A DNA stretch of 64,000 nucleotides from Streptomyces nojiriensis (lineage in GTDB: Bacteria; Actinomycetota; Actinomycetes; Streptomycetales; Streptomycetaceae). Positions within the stretch are counted from its first letter, which is position 1; the number at the start of each line of letters is the position of its first letter. Under the pieces are notes generated by a model that was not told the origin of the DNA, ran no database searches, and saw only the letters and a program-made list of their open reading frames with translations. This document shows positions 26,676 to 34,842 of this stretch, one piece after another. A program made the position numbers and the translations under genes. The DNA lies in the NCBI RefSeq assembly GCF_017639205.1, contig NZ_CP071139.1, forward strand, positions 3,240,001 through 3,304,000. Reading direction: 5' to 3'.

Positions 26676-27389
26676 ATGGCTGCCCACACCACCCACGAGC
26701 CTCCCGCGGCCCATGAGCCTTACGTGGCTCACGCGGCGTACGGGTGCACCGAGCCGCACGAGCACTACGCGCCCTACGTGGCCCACGAGCCCGATCCCGA
26801 CGCGCCCACCCCACCGCGCTTCGCCGACACGGTCTCGCGGCGCATGGCACGCATGCTGCATCCCGTCAACGCGCAGCTCGATGATCATCTGCCCACCGAC
26901 CACAAGCTGGGCCAGGTGTACCGGGTCGGGGCGGGACTGACCGGCCTGCTGCTGGTGGTGTTCGGGATCCTGGGCCTGGTCAATCAGATCGGGTTCTTCG
27001 ACACCGGTGGGGACACGGTGCTCGCCCTGAACACCAACGGTGCGCTGAGCGTGCTGTCGATCTGCATCGGCGTGCTGCTCTTCGTCGGGATGGTGATCGG
27101 CGGAACCTTCGCCTCGACCCTGAACATCGTCCTGGGCGTGCTGTTCATCGCGAGCGGGTTCGTGAATCTCGCGCTGCTGGACACGGAGCTGAACTTCCTG
27201 GCCTTCAAGATCCAGAACGTGCTGTTCAGCTTCGTCGTCGGCGTGATGCTGATGTGGTTCGGGATGTACGGGCGGGTGGGCAGCGCCCTGCCGCACGACA
27301 ATCCGTACTGGCGGGCACGTCACCCCGAGCAGGCGGCCCGGGAGGACCGGGCACACCGGGCCGGGTCGAGACAGACGAGAGTTGCGTAG
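26676..27389 (+). CDS. DUF4383-family membrane protein
   Basis: 237 aa from ATG 26676 with GAGGAGGG upstream. A ~60-residue N-terminus rich in His, Pro and Tyr with repeated HEP / YVAH (potential metal binding) leads into four membrane helices: VYRVGAGLTGLLLVVFGILGLV, LSVLSICIGVLLFVGMVIGG, TLNIVLGVLFIASGFVNL and IQNVLFSFVVGVMLMWFGMYG. The last loop and tail (DNPYWRARHPEQAAREDRAH) are charged. Family function unknown; the His-rich tail is an elaboration of this member. Confidence 0.78.
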   Translation: MAAHTTHEPPAAHEPYVAHAAYGCTEPHEHYAPYVAHEPDPDAPTPPRFADTVSRRMARMLHPVNAQLDDHLPTDHKLGQVYRVGAGLTGLLLVVFGILGLVNQIGFFDTGGDTVLALNTNGALSVLSICIGVLLFVGMVIGGTFASTLNIVLGVLFIASGFVNLALLDTELNFLAFKIQNVLFSFVVGVMLMWFGMYGRVGSALPHDNPYWRARHPEQAAREDRAHRAGSRQTRVA

Positions 27390-27422
27390 CGCGCGGCGCC
27401 CGGCCCCGCTTAGCCTGTGCGC

Positions 27423-27635
27423 ATGCCTCGATACGATTACCGCTGCCGGACCTGCGACGACACCTTTGAGGTCAGCCGGCCCATGGCCGAGTCCTCCGCG
27501 CCCGCCGACTGCCCGGCGGGGCACTCCGACACCGTGAAGCTGCTGTCCGCCGTCGCCGTGGGCGGGACGAGCAGCGCCCCCGCGCCCGCGATGGGCGGCG
27601 GGGGCGGCTGCTGCGGTGGCGGCGGCTGCGGCTGA
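27423..27635 (+). CDS. FmdB-family zinc-ribbon protein
   Basis: 70 aa. The start MPRYDYRCRTCDDTFEVSRPM carries the first Cys pair and ADCPAGHSDTVKLLS the second, the FmdB/CxxC zinc ribbon; the tail GGGGGCCGGGGCG has two more Cys in Gly-rich sequence. Possibly a regulatory or translation-associated protein. TAGCCT lies 6 nt before the ATG with no Shine-Dalgarno sequence, so the mRNA is probably leaderless. Confidence 0.85.
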   Translation: MPRYDYRCRTCDDTFEVSRPMAESSAPADCPAGHSDTVKLLSAVAVGGTSSAPAPAMGGGGGCCGGGGCG

Positions 27636-27673
27636 TCCCGGCGCGATCCGGGACGGACGGCCGGCCGGCCGGC

Positions 27674-28333
27674 CTAGCGCTTGCGCGACAGGGTCAGGCC
27701 GTCCGAGATCGCGAGCAGGACGGATTCCATGCGCGGGTCCGCCGACACGTGGTCGTTGAAGGCGCGGACGCCGGCCGCCGCGCCCGTGGCCGAGTCGTCG
27801 AGGACCGTGCCGTGGAACAGGGTGTTGTCGGTGACGATCAGGCCGCCCGTGCGCAGCCGCGGCACGAGCTCCTCCCAGTAGGAGATCTGGCTCTGCTTGT
27901 CCGCGTCCACGTAGGCCATGTCGATGTGCGGTTCGGTCGGCATCGCGCGCAGGGTCTCCAGCGCCGGTGCGATGCGCAGCTCGATGCGGTCCGCGACGCC
28001 CGCCTCCTCCCAGGCCTGTCGGCCGTACTGCGTCCACTCCTCGGAGACGTCGCAGGCGATGAGGCGGCCGTCGGCGGGCAGTGCCTGGGCCATCGACAGG
28101 GCCGAGAAGCCGGTGAAGGTGCCGACCTCCACGATGTGGCGGGCGCCCGTCAGCCGCACCAGGAAGGCCAGCAGCGGCCCCTGCTCCTCCGCCGACTGCA
28201 TCCCGGCCACGTCCGGGAATTTGGTGTACGTCGTCGCCACGAGCCCCCGCTGGACCCGGTCCAGCGGGGGGTTGTGGTCGAGCATGTACCGGTAGAGCTC
28301 GTCCGTGATCTTGGTGCTGTTCCCCTTGGTCAT
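27674..28333 (-). CDS. SAM-dependent O-methyltransferase, last gene of the Ter biosynthetic operon
   Basis: 219 aa, class I O-methyltransferase of the caffeoyl-CoA/catechol type: HIVEVGTFTGFSALSMAQALP (SAM loop), GRLIACDVSEEW, HIDMAYVDADKQSQISYWEELVPRL (metal-binding Asp) and GGLIVTDNTLFHG. The ATG overlaps the stop of the upstream HAD gene (ATGA), indicating translational coupling. In this operon it would methylate the product or intermediate of the PRTase/lyase pathway; that substrate assignment is inference from context. A Mg2+-dependent catechol-like substrate is the family's usual choice. Confidence 0.85.
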   Translation of the reverse strand: MTKGNSTKITDELYRYMLDHNPPLDRVQRGLVATTYTKFPDVAGMQSAEEQGPLLAFLVRLTGARHIVEVGTFTGFSALSMAQALPADGRLIACDVSEEWTQYGRQAWEEAGVADRIELRIAPALETLRAMPTEPHIDMAYVDADKQSQISYWEELVPRLRTGGLIVTDNTLFHGTVLDDSATGAAAGVRAFNDHVSADPRMESVLLAISDGLTLSRKR

Positions 28334-29160
28334 GCGTCCAGTCTGCCCAGTCGGGCGGCCTCCTGGGTGAATGCGCGCACGATTTCCTCGCCCGCCAGGA
28401 CGCCCGCCGTGGCCAGCGCGGTCACCGACGGCGCCGTCCAGGCCGCGTCGGCCAGTTCGCCGTGGCCCGGTCGCCAGGCCGCGTCCGCCGCCAGCAGCAG
28501 GTCCGCGTCCAGCAGCGAGTCGCCGGCCGCGAGGGTGGTGGAGGCTCCCGTGCGGCGGGCTACCTCGCGCATCGCGGCGCTCTTGGTGAGCGGGCGCGGG
28601 ACGGCGTAGATCTTCCGGCCCTGGAGGGAGACCGTCCAGCCGCGGTCCTCGGCCCACCGGGTCAGGGACTTGAGCCATTCGTCCGGGACCAGGGACCGCT
28701 CGACGACGAGGTACGCGAAGAGGTCCTCCGCCAGGCGCGTCTTGCGCAGCCACGCCGGGTCGGCCGTGGCCAGCAGGTGCTGGTGCACCTCCTCGAGGGG
28801 GGCGCACTCCTCGGCCAGGCGCGCCGCGACCTGCCGCCGCCAGTCCCGGTCCGGGACCCCGTCGACGAGCAGCTGGCCGCCGTTGGCGCAGATGGCGTAC
28901 GGAGCCGGGCGGCCGGGGAAGCGGATGCGCTGGTACTGCTTGCGGGTCCGGGTGGTGGTGGGGACGAAGACCACCGAAGGATCGGCCGTCAGCTCCGCCA
29001 GCAGTCCCGCCGCCGTCTCCGTCATGTAGGACAGCGGCTTGCTCTCGTGGACCTCGACGCACAGCAGCCGCGGGGCCACCGGGTCGGGCATGGTCAGGCC
29101 GAGGGCGGCCGTCGAGTAGATGAGCGTACGGTCGAGATCACTGGCTACGAGGACAGTCAC
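28330..29160 (-). CDS. HAD-superfamily phosphatase of the Ter operon
   Basis: 276 aa from GTG 29160, whose first bases overlap the PRTase stop (GTGA). Motif I is ASDLDRTLIYS, motif II FVPTTTRTRKQYQRI, the Lys region PLTKSAAMREV and motif IV AAGDSLLDADLLLAAD, giving a Cof/sucrose-phosphatase-like HAD with a C2 cap. In Ter loci this type is thought to dephosphorylate the nucleoside-like intermediate made by the PRTases. Its stop overlaps the methyltransferase start. Enzyme class firm, pathway role from context. Confidence 0.87.
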   Translation of the reverse strand: MTVLVASDLDRTLIYSTAALGLTMPDPVAPRLLCVEVHESKPLSYMTETAAGLLAELTADPSVVFVPTTTRTRKQYQRIRFPGRPAPYAICANGGQLLVDGVPDRDWRRQVAARLAEECAPLEEVHQHLLATADPAWLRKTRLAEDLFAYLVVERSLVPDEWLKSLTRWAEDRGWTVSLQGRKIYAVPRPLTKSAAMREVARRTGASTTLAAGDSLLDADLLLAADAAWRPGHGELADAAWTAPSVTALATAGVLAGEEIVRAFTQEAARLGRLDA

Positions 29161-31781
29161 TTCGAGGCCACAGCCTTTCCGTCGGCGCCGGTGGCGCCGC
29201 GCGTGAATCGGGGGTGGATGAGTCCTACGCACGTGTAGGGCAGTCCGTCGACCTCTTCCACCGGGACGCCGCGCTGCTCGGCGAGCAGCCGTACGTGGTC
29301 CAGGTCGGCCCCGGCGCCGCGCTGCGCCAGGATCTTCCACGGCACCCGGCGCAGCAGGACGCGGGTGGTCTCGCCGACGCCGGGCTTGACGAGGTTCACG
29401 TCGTGGATGCCGTACTCCTCGCTGATCCGCTCGACCGCCGCCCAGCCCTCCCAGGTGGGTGTGCGGTCGGCCGCGAGGAGCTCCTTGACCTCCTCGTCGA
29501 CGGCGTCGGCCACCGCGTCGAAGTGGCCGGCGACGGTGTCGACGAACTCGACGGAGACGTCGGCTCCGGCGAGCTCGCGGTAGAACTTCGCGCCGTGGAA
29601 GTCTGCGGGACCGACGAGGTCGGACCTCAGCACCGTACGCGAGATGAGACCGGAGACGGTGGAATTGAGGCAGGCGGAGGGGATCAGGAAGTCCTCCCGG
29701 GTGCCGTACGTGGGCACGCAGGAGCCGGGGTCGGCGAGGACGACGATCTCCGGGTCGAAGCCCTCGAACTCGGCGAGGGCGTCGCGCAGCTCGCGGGTGA
29801 TGGCGCCCTTGCCGGTCCAGCCGTCGACGAAGACGATGTCGGCCGGGTCGTGGTGGGCGGCCAGCCAGCGCAGGGCGTTGGCATCGATGCCGCGGCCGCG
29901 CACGATGGAGACGGCGTAGTGCGGCAGGTCCAGGCCGTGCCGGGCGCGGGCCCAGCGGCGCATCAGGACGCCGACGGGGGTGCCGGCGCGGGCCAGCGAG
30001 ACCAGGACCGGGGACGGGGAGCGCTCGGCGAGCACGGTCTCGGTGACCGTGCCGACGGCGCGGGCCACGCGGACGGCGGAGGCGGCCAGTGCGCTCTGGT
30101 ACAGCTCCTGGTACTGGGGGGACGGCTGGTACTCGACGGGCAGGGACTCGGCGTAGTGCGCGCCGCCCGCCTGTATCGCCTCCTCGCGCTCCTCCGTCGG
30201 CGCCTCCAGCTCGATGTCGGAGAAGTCCTGGAGCAGCCAGCCGACGTCCTCGGCGGCGTACGAGGAGAAGGCGGGGCCGCGCAACGGCTCGCGCAGGGTC
30301 GGGTCGGTCAGCTGGGTCGGCTCGGTCGGCCCGGTCAGCCGGGTCGGGTCGGTCGGCTCGGTCATGATCGGCTTCGGCTCCCGCCGGTCGGGTGTGTAGG
30401 AGGGGACGACGGCCAGCACGACGTGGCCGGTGTGCGGGGCCAGGGCCGCCAGCAGTCCCGTGTGCAGCTCGGGGGTGTCCCCGGCCGAGTCCACGACGGC
30501 GACGACGGCGTCGAAACCGGCGCCGTCCGTGCTGTGGACGTTGTAGGCGTAGCGGTCGCCGGGGCCGTCGGCCGGGGCGTCGTGGGCCGGGAAGACCAGC
30601 CGGGTGCGGATGGCGTATCCGGGGTCGTCGACGGCGAGCACGGGCGAGCGGGTGGTGGTCGAGAAGCGGACCTCGCGGGCCGCCCCCGCGTCCTCCAGGG
30701 CCTTGGCGAGGCGCAGCGGCGCGTACATCAGCTCCTCGTTGCCGAGGACGAGGATCCGGCCGGGTTCGGTGCCGAGCGCTGTGGTGAGCCGGTCGGCGAG
30801 CGCCGGCAGGGCCGCCTCCAGGCGGGCGCGGTGGGTGGGGGTGAAGCCGTGGCGGCCGCCGTCGGGGACCCCGGAGGGCCAATCCAGGTCGACGCGCGTG
30901 ACCGGCCGCGGGCCGTCTGCCGGGGCTTCGCCCCGGACCCCGCTCCTCAAACGCCGGAAGGGCTGAATCGGCCCGGCTGCGGGGACGCCCTCGGCGAGAG
31001 CCTCGTGTTCCTCGACCAGGGCCTGGCCCTTGGCGAGGACGTCGTCCGGGAGGGAGACCGTGCCCGAGGCGAGGGCGATGAGGTCCACGCGCGCGCCCAG
31101 CTCGGCGGCGAAGGCGGTGAGCCGGTCGCGGTCGGCCGGGGAGCGCATGTCGACGAGGGCGACGACCACGTAGTGCGAGCGGGGATGGCGGGCGTGCAGG
31201 TCGCGGATGGTGTTCAGGACCGTGTTGCCGGTGGAGAACTCGTCGTCGACGAGGACGAGCGGGCCGCTGCCCGCGAGCAGCTCCGGGTCCTCGGGCAGCA
31301 GCAGGTGCGAGGTGGCGTGCGAGTGCGCCTCCTCGAAGCCGCCGGCCGCCCGCACGCCCGGTACGGGCCGTCGGGTGGAGTGCAGGTAGGGGGCGCTGCC
31401 CAGGCCGTCGGCCACGCAGTGGCCGAGCCCGGTGGCGGTCTCGGCGTAGCCGAGGACCACGGCCGCGGCGGCCCCGTCCTCGCCGAGCAGGGCCCGGACG
31501 CGTTCGCCGAGCCCGTACCCGGCGGCGTACACGGTCCGCGGGGACTGCGGGACGTGCTTGCCCAGCACCTGCGAGACCAGCAGGTGCGCCCGCTTGGGGT
31601 TGCGGCGCAGGGCCAGTCCGAGCAGCTCCGTCAGCCGCAGACCGCCTTCGGAGTCCTCCAGGCTGACGCCCAGCCGCTCCGCGACCCAGGTACCCGACCA
31701 CACTGCTTCGATCGTCTTGCCTTTCCTCGTCGTCGGCGCGGCCGTCGGCGGCCGCGCGTCCCTTTCCAGGGGCCTGCTCAC
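29157..31781 (-). CDS. Double phosphoribosyltransferase fusion of the Ter system (PRTase_2-TRSP + PRTase_1/StiP-PELOTA)
   Basis: 874 aa from GTG 31781, which overlaps the lyase stop (GTGA). The N-terminal half is an orotate-PRTase-like domain with the PRPP loop LVLVDDEFSTGNTVLNTIRD (near 175-195) plus a TRSP-like domain (about 300-460). A Thr/Pro linker (TEPTDPTRLTGPTEPTQL) joins it to a second PRTase of the StiP type (VLVSLARAGTPVGVLMRRW, IVFVDGWTGKGAITREL) and a PELOTA-like RNA-binding tail (LAEQRGVPVEEV). In many Ter operons these are two proteins; an internal ATG at the linker (codon of MTEPTDP) could still give the second half alone. Residues ~273-289 come from an inserted intergenic repeat. 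Confidence 0.85.
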   Translation of the reverse strand: MSRPLERDARPPTAAPTTRKGKTIEAVWSGTWVAERLGVSLEDSEGGLRLTELLGLALRRNPKRAHLLVSQVLGKHVPQSPRTVYAAGYGLGERVRALLGEDGAAAAVVLGYAETATGLGHCVADGLGSAPYLHSTRRPVPGVRAAGGFEEAHSHATSHLLLPEDPELLAGSGPLVLVDDEFSTGNTVLNTIRDLHARHPRSHYVVVALVDMRSPADRDRLTAFAAELGARVDLIALASGTVSLPDDVLAKGQALVEEHEALAEGVPAAGPIQPFRRLRSGVRGEAPADGPRPVTRVDLDWPSGVPDGGRHGFTPTHRARLEAALPALADRLTTALGTEPGRILVLGNEELMYAPLRLAKALEDAGAAREVRFSTTTRSPVLAVDDPGYAIRTRLVFPAHDAPADGPGDRYAYNVHSTDGAGFDAVVAVVDSAGDTPELHTGLLAALAPHTGHVVLAVVPSYTPDRREPKPIMTEPTDPTRLTGPTEPTQLTDPTLREPLRGPAFSSYAAEDVGWLLQDFSDIELEAPTEEREEAIQAGGAHYAESLPVEYQPSPQYQELYQSALAASAVRVARAVGTVTETVLAERSPSPVLVSLARAGTPVGVLMRRWARARHGLDLPHYAVSIVRGRGIDANALRWLAAHHDPADIVFVDGWTGKGAITRELRDALAEFEGFDPEIVVLADPGSCVPTYGTREDFLIPSACLNSTVSGLISRTVLRSDLVGPADFHGAKFYRELAGADVSVEFVDTVAGHFDAVADAVDEEVKELLAADRTPTWEGWAAVERISEEYGIHDVNLVKPGVGETTRVLLRRVPWKILAQRGAGADLDHVRLLAEQRGVPVEEVDGLPYTCVGLIHPRFTRGATGADGKAVASK
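30917..30965 (-). repeat. Streptomyces intergenic repeat embedded in frame in the PRTase gene
   Basis: Read on the minus strand it is CAGCCCTTCCGGCGTTTGAG then GAGCGGGGTCCGGGGCGAAG and CCCCGG, the same repeat as at 3663-3935. It encodes about QPFRRLRSGVRGEAPADG in the linker after the first PRTase domain without breaking the frame. Confidence 0.75.
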
Positions 31782-32944
31782 ACCTGGAGCCCGGCCGTGA
31801 GCAGGTCGACGAAGCCGACCTCCTCCTTCGCCACCCCGAAGACCTCGGCGCGCAGCATGGTGCGCTCGGCCCAGGCCCGGTGGGGCTTCACCTCGTTCAT
31901 CTTGTTCGTGTAGGCGGAACGCATGACGCCACCGCCGCCGCGCTCGGGCCTCAGGATGTCCTGGGCGTCGCAGAACTCCTCGTGCGAGACCACCGACAGC
32001 GCGTGCACGGGCGTGACGTGCGCGGGGTGGATACAGGTCTTGCCGAGCAGCCCGTTGGCCCGGTCCAGCTCGATCTCGCGCAGCAGCCCGTCCAGGTCGT
32101 GCTCGATCAGGGCGGTGCGCAGTTCCTCCACGCCCTCCTCCAGGAAGGGGCTGCGGCGCAGCTGGGGCTTGAAGAGGCGCTGCTGGCTGCGGAAGTACTC
32201 CCAGACCGGCCCGGTCACGGTGAAGCCGGTGCCGTCGGCCCGGCTGAGGACGTTGACGACGTCCGCGATGACGCCCGCCACGATCTGGACGTCGTAGGCG
32301 GTCATGTCGGGCGTGCGCCGCAGGCCGTAGGCCGAGCAGAAGTCGGTCACGCCGAGCCGCAGCGCCAGGACGCGCTCGCGGTGGCGGTTGACCGTGCGGG
32401 AGATGCCGGCGAGGGCCTCGACGCGGGTTTCGAGGTGCAGGAGGTCCGGGGTCTCCAGGACCGGCATGGCGTACAGGCGGGAAAGTCCGCCGACCGCCTC
32501 CGCCTCGGCGACGGCTTCGAGGAAGGCGATCCCGCGGTTCTCGTCGAACTTCGGGAGTACGAATCCGGCCAGTCTCCGCACGGAGCCGCCCAGCCGGCGC
32601 ACCAGGTCGGGTATCTGCTCGGGCGTGCGGACGCGGATGAAGAGCAGCGGGAGCTCCGCGCCGTCCGCGTCGAGCTCGCAGAAGTGCCGGACGAGGTTCT
32701 CCTCGGCCCCGGCGACATCGCCGTCGCTGATGGAATCCTCCAGGCAGAGGACCATCGAGACGACTCCGCGGCCGGCCTGCTTGCGGATGTCGGCCGCGAG
32801 CGTGGGCCGGGTGGCCGGGCTGTAGAGCGTGGCTCCAAGCGCCGCCGCGAGGACGCGGGAGGGCGAGGCTCCGGTGAATTCCGCCGGTTCCTGGTGGAAG
32901 AGGTCCTTACGGACGGTGGGCGTTATGTGCCCAAAGTGACGCAT
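31778..32944 (-). CDS. HpcH/HpaI (citrate-lyase-like) TIM-barrel C-C lyase, first gene of the Ter operon
   Basis: 388 aa from ATG 32944 (GGGGGAAG upstream). A TIM-barrel of the HpcH/CitE type is seen in ALGATLYSPATRPTLAADIR, MVLCLEDSISDGDVAGAEENL (metal-ligand region), FIRVRTPEQIPDL, GFVLPKFDENRG and LRLGVTDFCSAYGLRR, ending with GLLGKTCIHPAHVTPVHAL. This is the lyase found with PRTases in Ter gene clusters, where a nucleoside-like metabolite has been proposed. It starts a four-gene unit with 4-nt overlaps and is divergent from a terD gene. Confidence 0.87.
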   Translation of the reverse strand: MRHFGHITPTVRKDLFHQEPAEFTGASPSRVLAAALGATLYSPATRPTLAADIRKQAGRGVVSMVLCLEDSISDGDVAGAEENLVRHFCELDADGAELPLLFIRVRTPEQIPDLVRRLGGSVRRLAGFVLPKFDENRGIAFLEAVAEAEAVGGLSRLYAMPVLETPDLLHLETRVEALAGISRTVNRHRERVLALRLGVTDFCSAYGLRRTPDMTAYDVQIVAGVIADVVNVLSRADGTGFTVTGPVWEYFRSQQRLFKPQLRRSPFLEEGVEELRTALIEHDLDGLLREIELDRANGLLGKTCIHPAHVTPVHALSVVSHEEFCDAQDILRPERGGGGVMRSAYTNKMNEVKPHRAWAERTMLRAEVFGVAKEEVGFVDLLTAGLQV

Positions 32945-32987
32945 GTGCTTCCCCCGTACTGCCTCGGCGGCCCAACTGGCATGGCCG

Positions 32988-33014
32988 GTAATAGTACGTA
33001 CGAACGTGAGTCAA
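32988..33014 (-). promoter_or_regulatory. Candidate promoter of the Ter biosynthetic operon
   Basis: On the minus strand TTGACT (33009-33014) and TATTAC (32988-32993) are separated by 15 bp, about 45 bp before the lyase start. The 185-bp divergent gap is AT-richer than its surroundings and contains gTTCCTCAAG/AAGTTCAGG, a loose dyad. No SigR-type GGAAT/GTT pair is seen. Confidence 0.4.
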
Positions 33015-33129
33015 GAGTTCCTCAAGCACATGAAGTTCAGGTAACCCTCTTGCACCATGCCCAGGTCTCGCGTTCGAGACAAGGCCCTACGGGGGGCCGC
33101 ATTGTCCCTGTCCACCCCGGGAGGGCAGG

Positions 33130-33897
33130 ATGACGTGCATGACGCACGCGATGCAGAAGGGCTCGAACATCCCGGTGGCCGCCGTGGCGGTCCGGGCGGT
33201 GCTGCGCTGGACCGCCGGCCCCGAGGTGCCGGACGTGGACGCCTCGGCACTGCTCGTCGGCCCGGACGGCCGGGTGCGTTCGGACGAGGACTTCGTCTTC
33301 TACAACCAGCCCCGGCACCCTTCGGGGGCCGTCTGGCGACTCGGCAAGAAGCAGATCGGTGACGCGATCACCGACGCCGTCCAGGCGGACCTGCGCACGG
33401 TGACGCCCACGGTGGACCGGATCCTGGTGGTCGCCTCCGCCGAGGACGTCCCGTTCCAGCGGGTCCACGACCTGCGGATCCTCCTCTACGACGCCACCGC
33501 GACCGGTGGCTCCGAACCGCTGGCCCACTTCGACGTACGGCCCGAGACCGGCGCCGAGACGGCGCTGATCTGCGGGGAGCTGTACCGGCGGGGCGAGGGG
33601 TGGAAGTTCCGCGCGCTCGGCGAGGGCTACTCCGACGGACTGGTGGGGCTCGCGACCGACCACGGGATCTCGGTCGACGAGAACGCCGCCGAGTCCGAGG
33701 CGGCCCCCGCGCCCGGCCCCGCCGCCGGGCCGGCGTCCGAGCAGACGGCGATGATGGCCCCGCCCACGCAGGCCCCGCCGCCCGTCCAGCCCGCCTACGG
33801 GTACCCGCAGCCGGTGTCTCCGGCCCCGGTGCCGGGTCCGGGCGGCGATCCGTCCTTCCGGCTGCCGGTGCAGGGCCCGCAGTTCATCCGCCGCTGA
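33130..33897 (+). CDS. terD: TerD-family protein with proline-rich C-terminal tail
   Basis: 255 aa from ATG 33130 (GGGAGGG upstream; ATG 33139 is the alternative). The TerD domain covers about 1-180: VPDVDASALLVGPDGRVRSDEDFVFYNQPRHPSGAV (acidic Ca2+-binding cluster), VDRILVVASAE, LLYDATATGGSEPLAHFD and GAETALICGELYRRGEGWKFRALGEGYSDGLVGLATDHGISV. The remaining ~75 residues are Pro/Ala-rich, unlike the two short TerD proteins downstream. Divergent from the biosynthetic operon, so it may share its control. Ca2+-dependent stress response role is from the family. Confidence 0.88.
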   Translation: MTCMTHAMQKGSNIPVAAVAVRAVLRWTAGPEVPDVDASALLVGPDGRVRSDEDFVFYNQPRHPSGAVWRLGKKQIGDAITDAVQADLRTVTPTVDRILVVASAEDVPFQRVHDLRILLYDATATGGSEPLAHFDVRPETGAETALICGELYRRGEGWKFRALGEGYSDGLVGLATDHGISVDENAAESEAAPAPGPAAGPASEQTAMMAPPTQAPPPVQPAYGYPQPVSPAPVPGPGGDPSFRLPVQGPQFIRR

Positions 33898-33944
33898 CGC
33901 CGCCGGCAACACCGCCGACGCGGCCACGCCGCCCGCACCGCCGA

Positions 33945-33977
33945 GGGCCCCGTGGACGGTCACCCGTCCCGGGGCCC
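33945..33977. terminator. Bidirectional terminator between terD and the TerA-like gene
   Basis: GGGCCCCG and GGACGG (with one bulged T) pair with CCGTCCCGGGGCCC across a 3-4-nt loop, between converging genes. Confidence 0.65.
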
Positions 33978-33980
33978 CGG

Positions 33981-34721
33981 TCAGTTCTTGGCGCTCTTGT
34001 AGCCCCGCCCCCACTGGAGCCCCCAGCCGTACAGCCGGTCCAGCTCGGCCTGGAACCCGTAGACGAACTTCACCTCGCGCCGCACCACGAGCTCGCCCTT
34101 GACCTTCTCCAGGGAGACGACCGCGCAGGAGCGGGCCTGCGGGTGCCGCTCGTCCAGCGGGATCTCGATCCGCGGCCCCGTGACGGGGTAGAGGGTCACC
34201 ATGGCGTGCGTCCGGTCGAAGGCCGGCGTCTGGTCGTAGATGTAGACGAAGACCAGCAGCCGCTTGATCTCGTCGGCGTGGTCGAGGTTGACGTAGAGGG
34301 TCTCCCCCGACGCCGAACCGAACCGGTCGTCCCCGCTGAGCTTGACGTACGGCGGGTCGTTGAGGTCGCCCAGCAGGTTCCCCAGCGGCTGCACGGCGCC
34401 GCGGGTCCCGTCCGTCAGCTCGTACAGGCAGCCCATGTCGAGGTCGACGTTGACCATGCCCTGGGTGTGCGCCTGCACCATGTCCGGCTTGAACAGCTTG
34501 AACGGATGCCGGAAGAGCTGGCCGCTCTGGCCGGAGCGGCCGCCGATGTCCGAGGTCCGCATGCGCCAGGACAGGTTCACCCGCAGATTGCCGTGGACGG
34601 CCCCCTGTTTGGTGAGCGACACCGTCGAATGTCGCTTGGTCAGCTCGATCGCGTTCGACGAGGCACTGCCCGACTGGAACTGCACGGCCCGGCTGCCCAT
34701 GATGCCGTCGAAGAAGCCCAT
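33981..34721 (-). CDS. TerA-like tellurium-resistance family protein
   Basis: 246 aa from ATG 34721. Sequence features of the TerD/TerA beta-sandwich family: AIELTKRHSTVSLTKQGAVHGNLRVNLSWRMR, VNVDLDMGCLYELTDGTRGAVQPLGN, PPYVKLSGDDRFGSASGETLYVNLDHADEIKRLLVFVYIYDQ and HAMVTLYPVTGPRIEIPLDER. Acidic clusters suit Ca2+ binding. No signal peptide. It belongs to the same stress locus, on the strand of the DUF475 and terD genes, but a terminator-like hairpin separates it from them, suggesting its own or read-through expression. Confidence 0.82.
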   Translation of the reverse strand: MGFFDGIMGSRAVQFQSGSASSNAIELTKRHSTVSLTKQGAVHGNLRVNLSWRMRTSDIGGRSGQSGQLFRHPFKLFKPDMVQAHTQGMVNVDLDMGCLYELTDGTRGAVQPLGNLLGDLNDPPYVKLSGDDRFGSASGETLYVNLDHADEIKRLLVFVYIYDQTPAFDRTHAMVTLYPVTGPRIEIPLDERHPQARSCAVVSLEKVKGELVVRREVKFVYGFQAELDRLYGWGLQWGRGYKSAKN

Positions 34722-34770
34722 CCCCTACCCCCTGGTCCCCTGATCCCCTGATCGGCCTGAGCCTACGGAA

Positions 34771-34814
34771 GCGGGGCGGCCCTCCGGGTCCGTGGACCCG
34801 GTGGACCGCCCCGC
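34771..34814 (-). terminator. Terminator after the DUF475 gene
   Basis: GCGGGGCGG (34771-34779) pairs with CCGCCCCGC (34806-34814), and CCGGGTCC with GGACCCGG inside, just downstream of the DUF475 stop on the minus strand. Confidence 0.7.
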
Positions 34815-34842
34815 AATGGAGCGTTCCGCATTACCGCGGCGG

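Noticed and set aside
28330..31701. A 1123-codon open frame on the minus strand continuing the HAD frame upstream
   Set aside because: It overlaps the PRTase gene in another frame; its extra part is a low-complexity Arg/Gly/Pro translation with no motifs, a shadow caused by high GC.
29214..31913. An 899-codon open frame on the plus strand
   Set aside because: Antisense to the PRTase and lyase genes, composition Gly/Val/Asp-rich, no start signal, no motifs.
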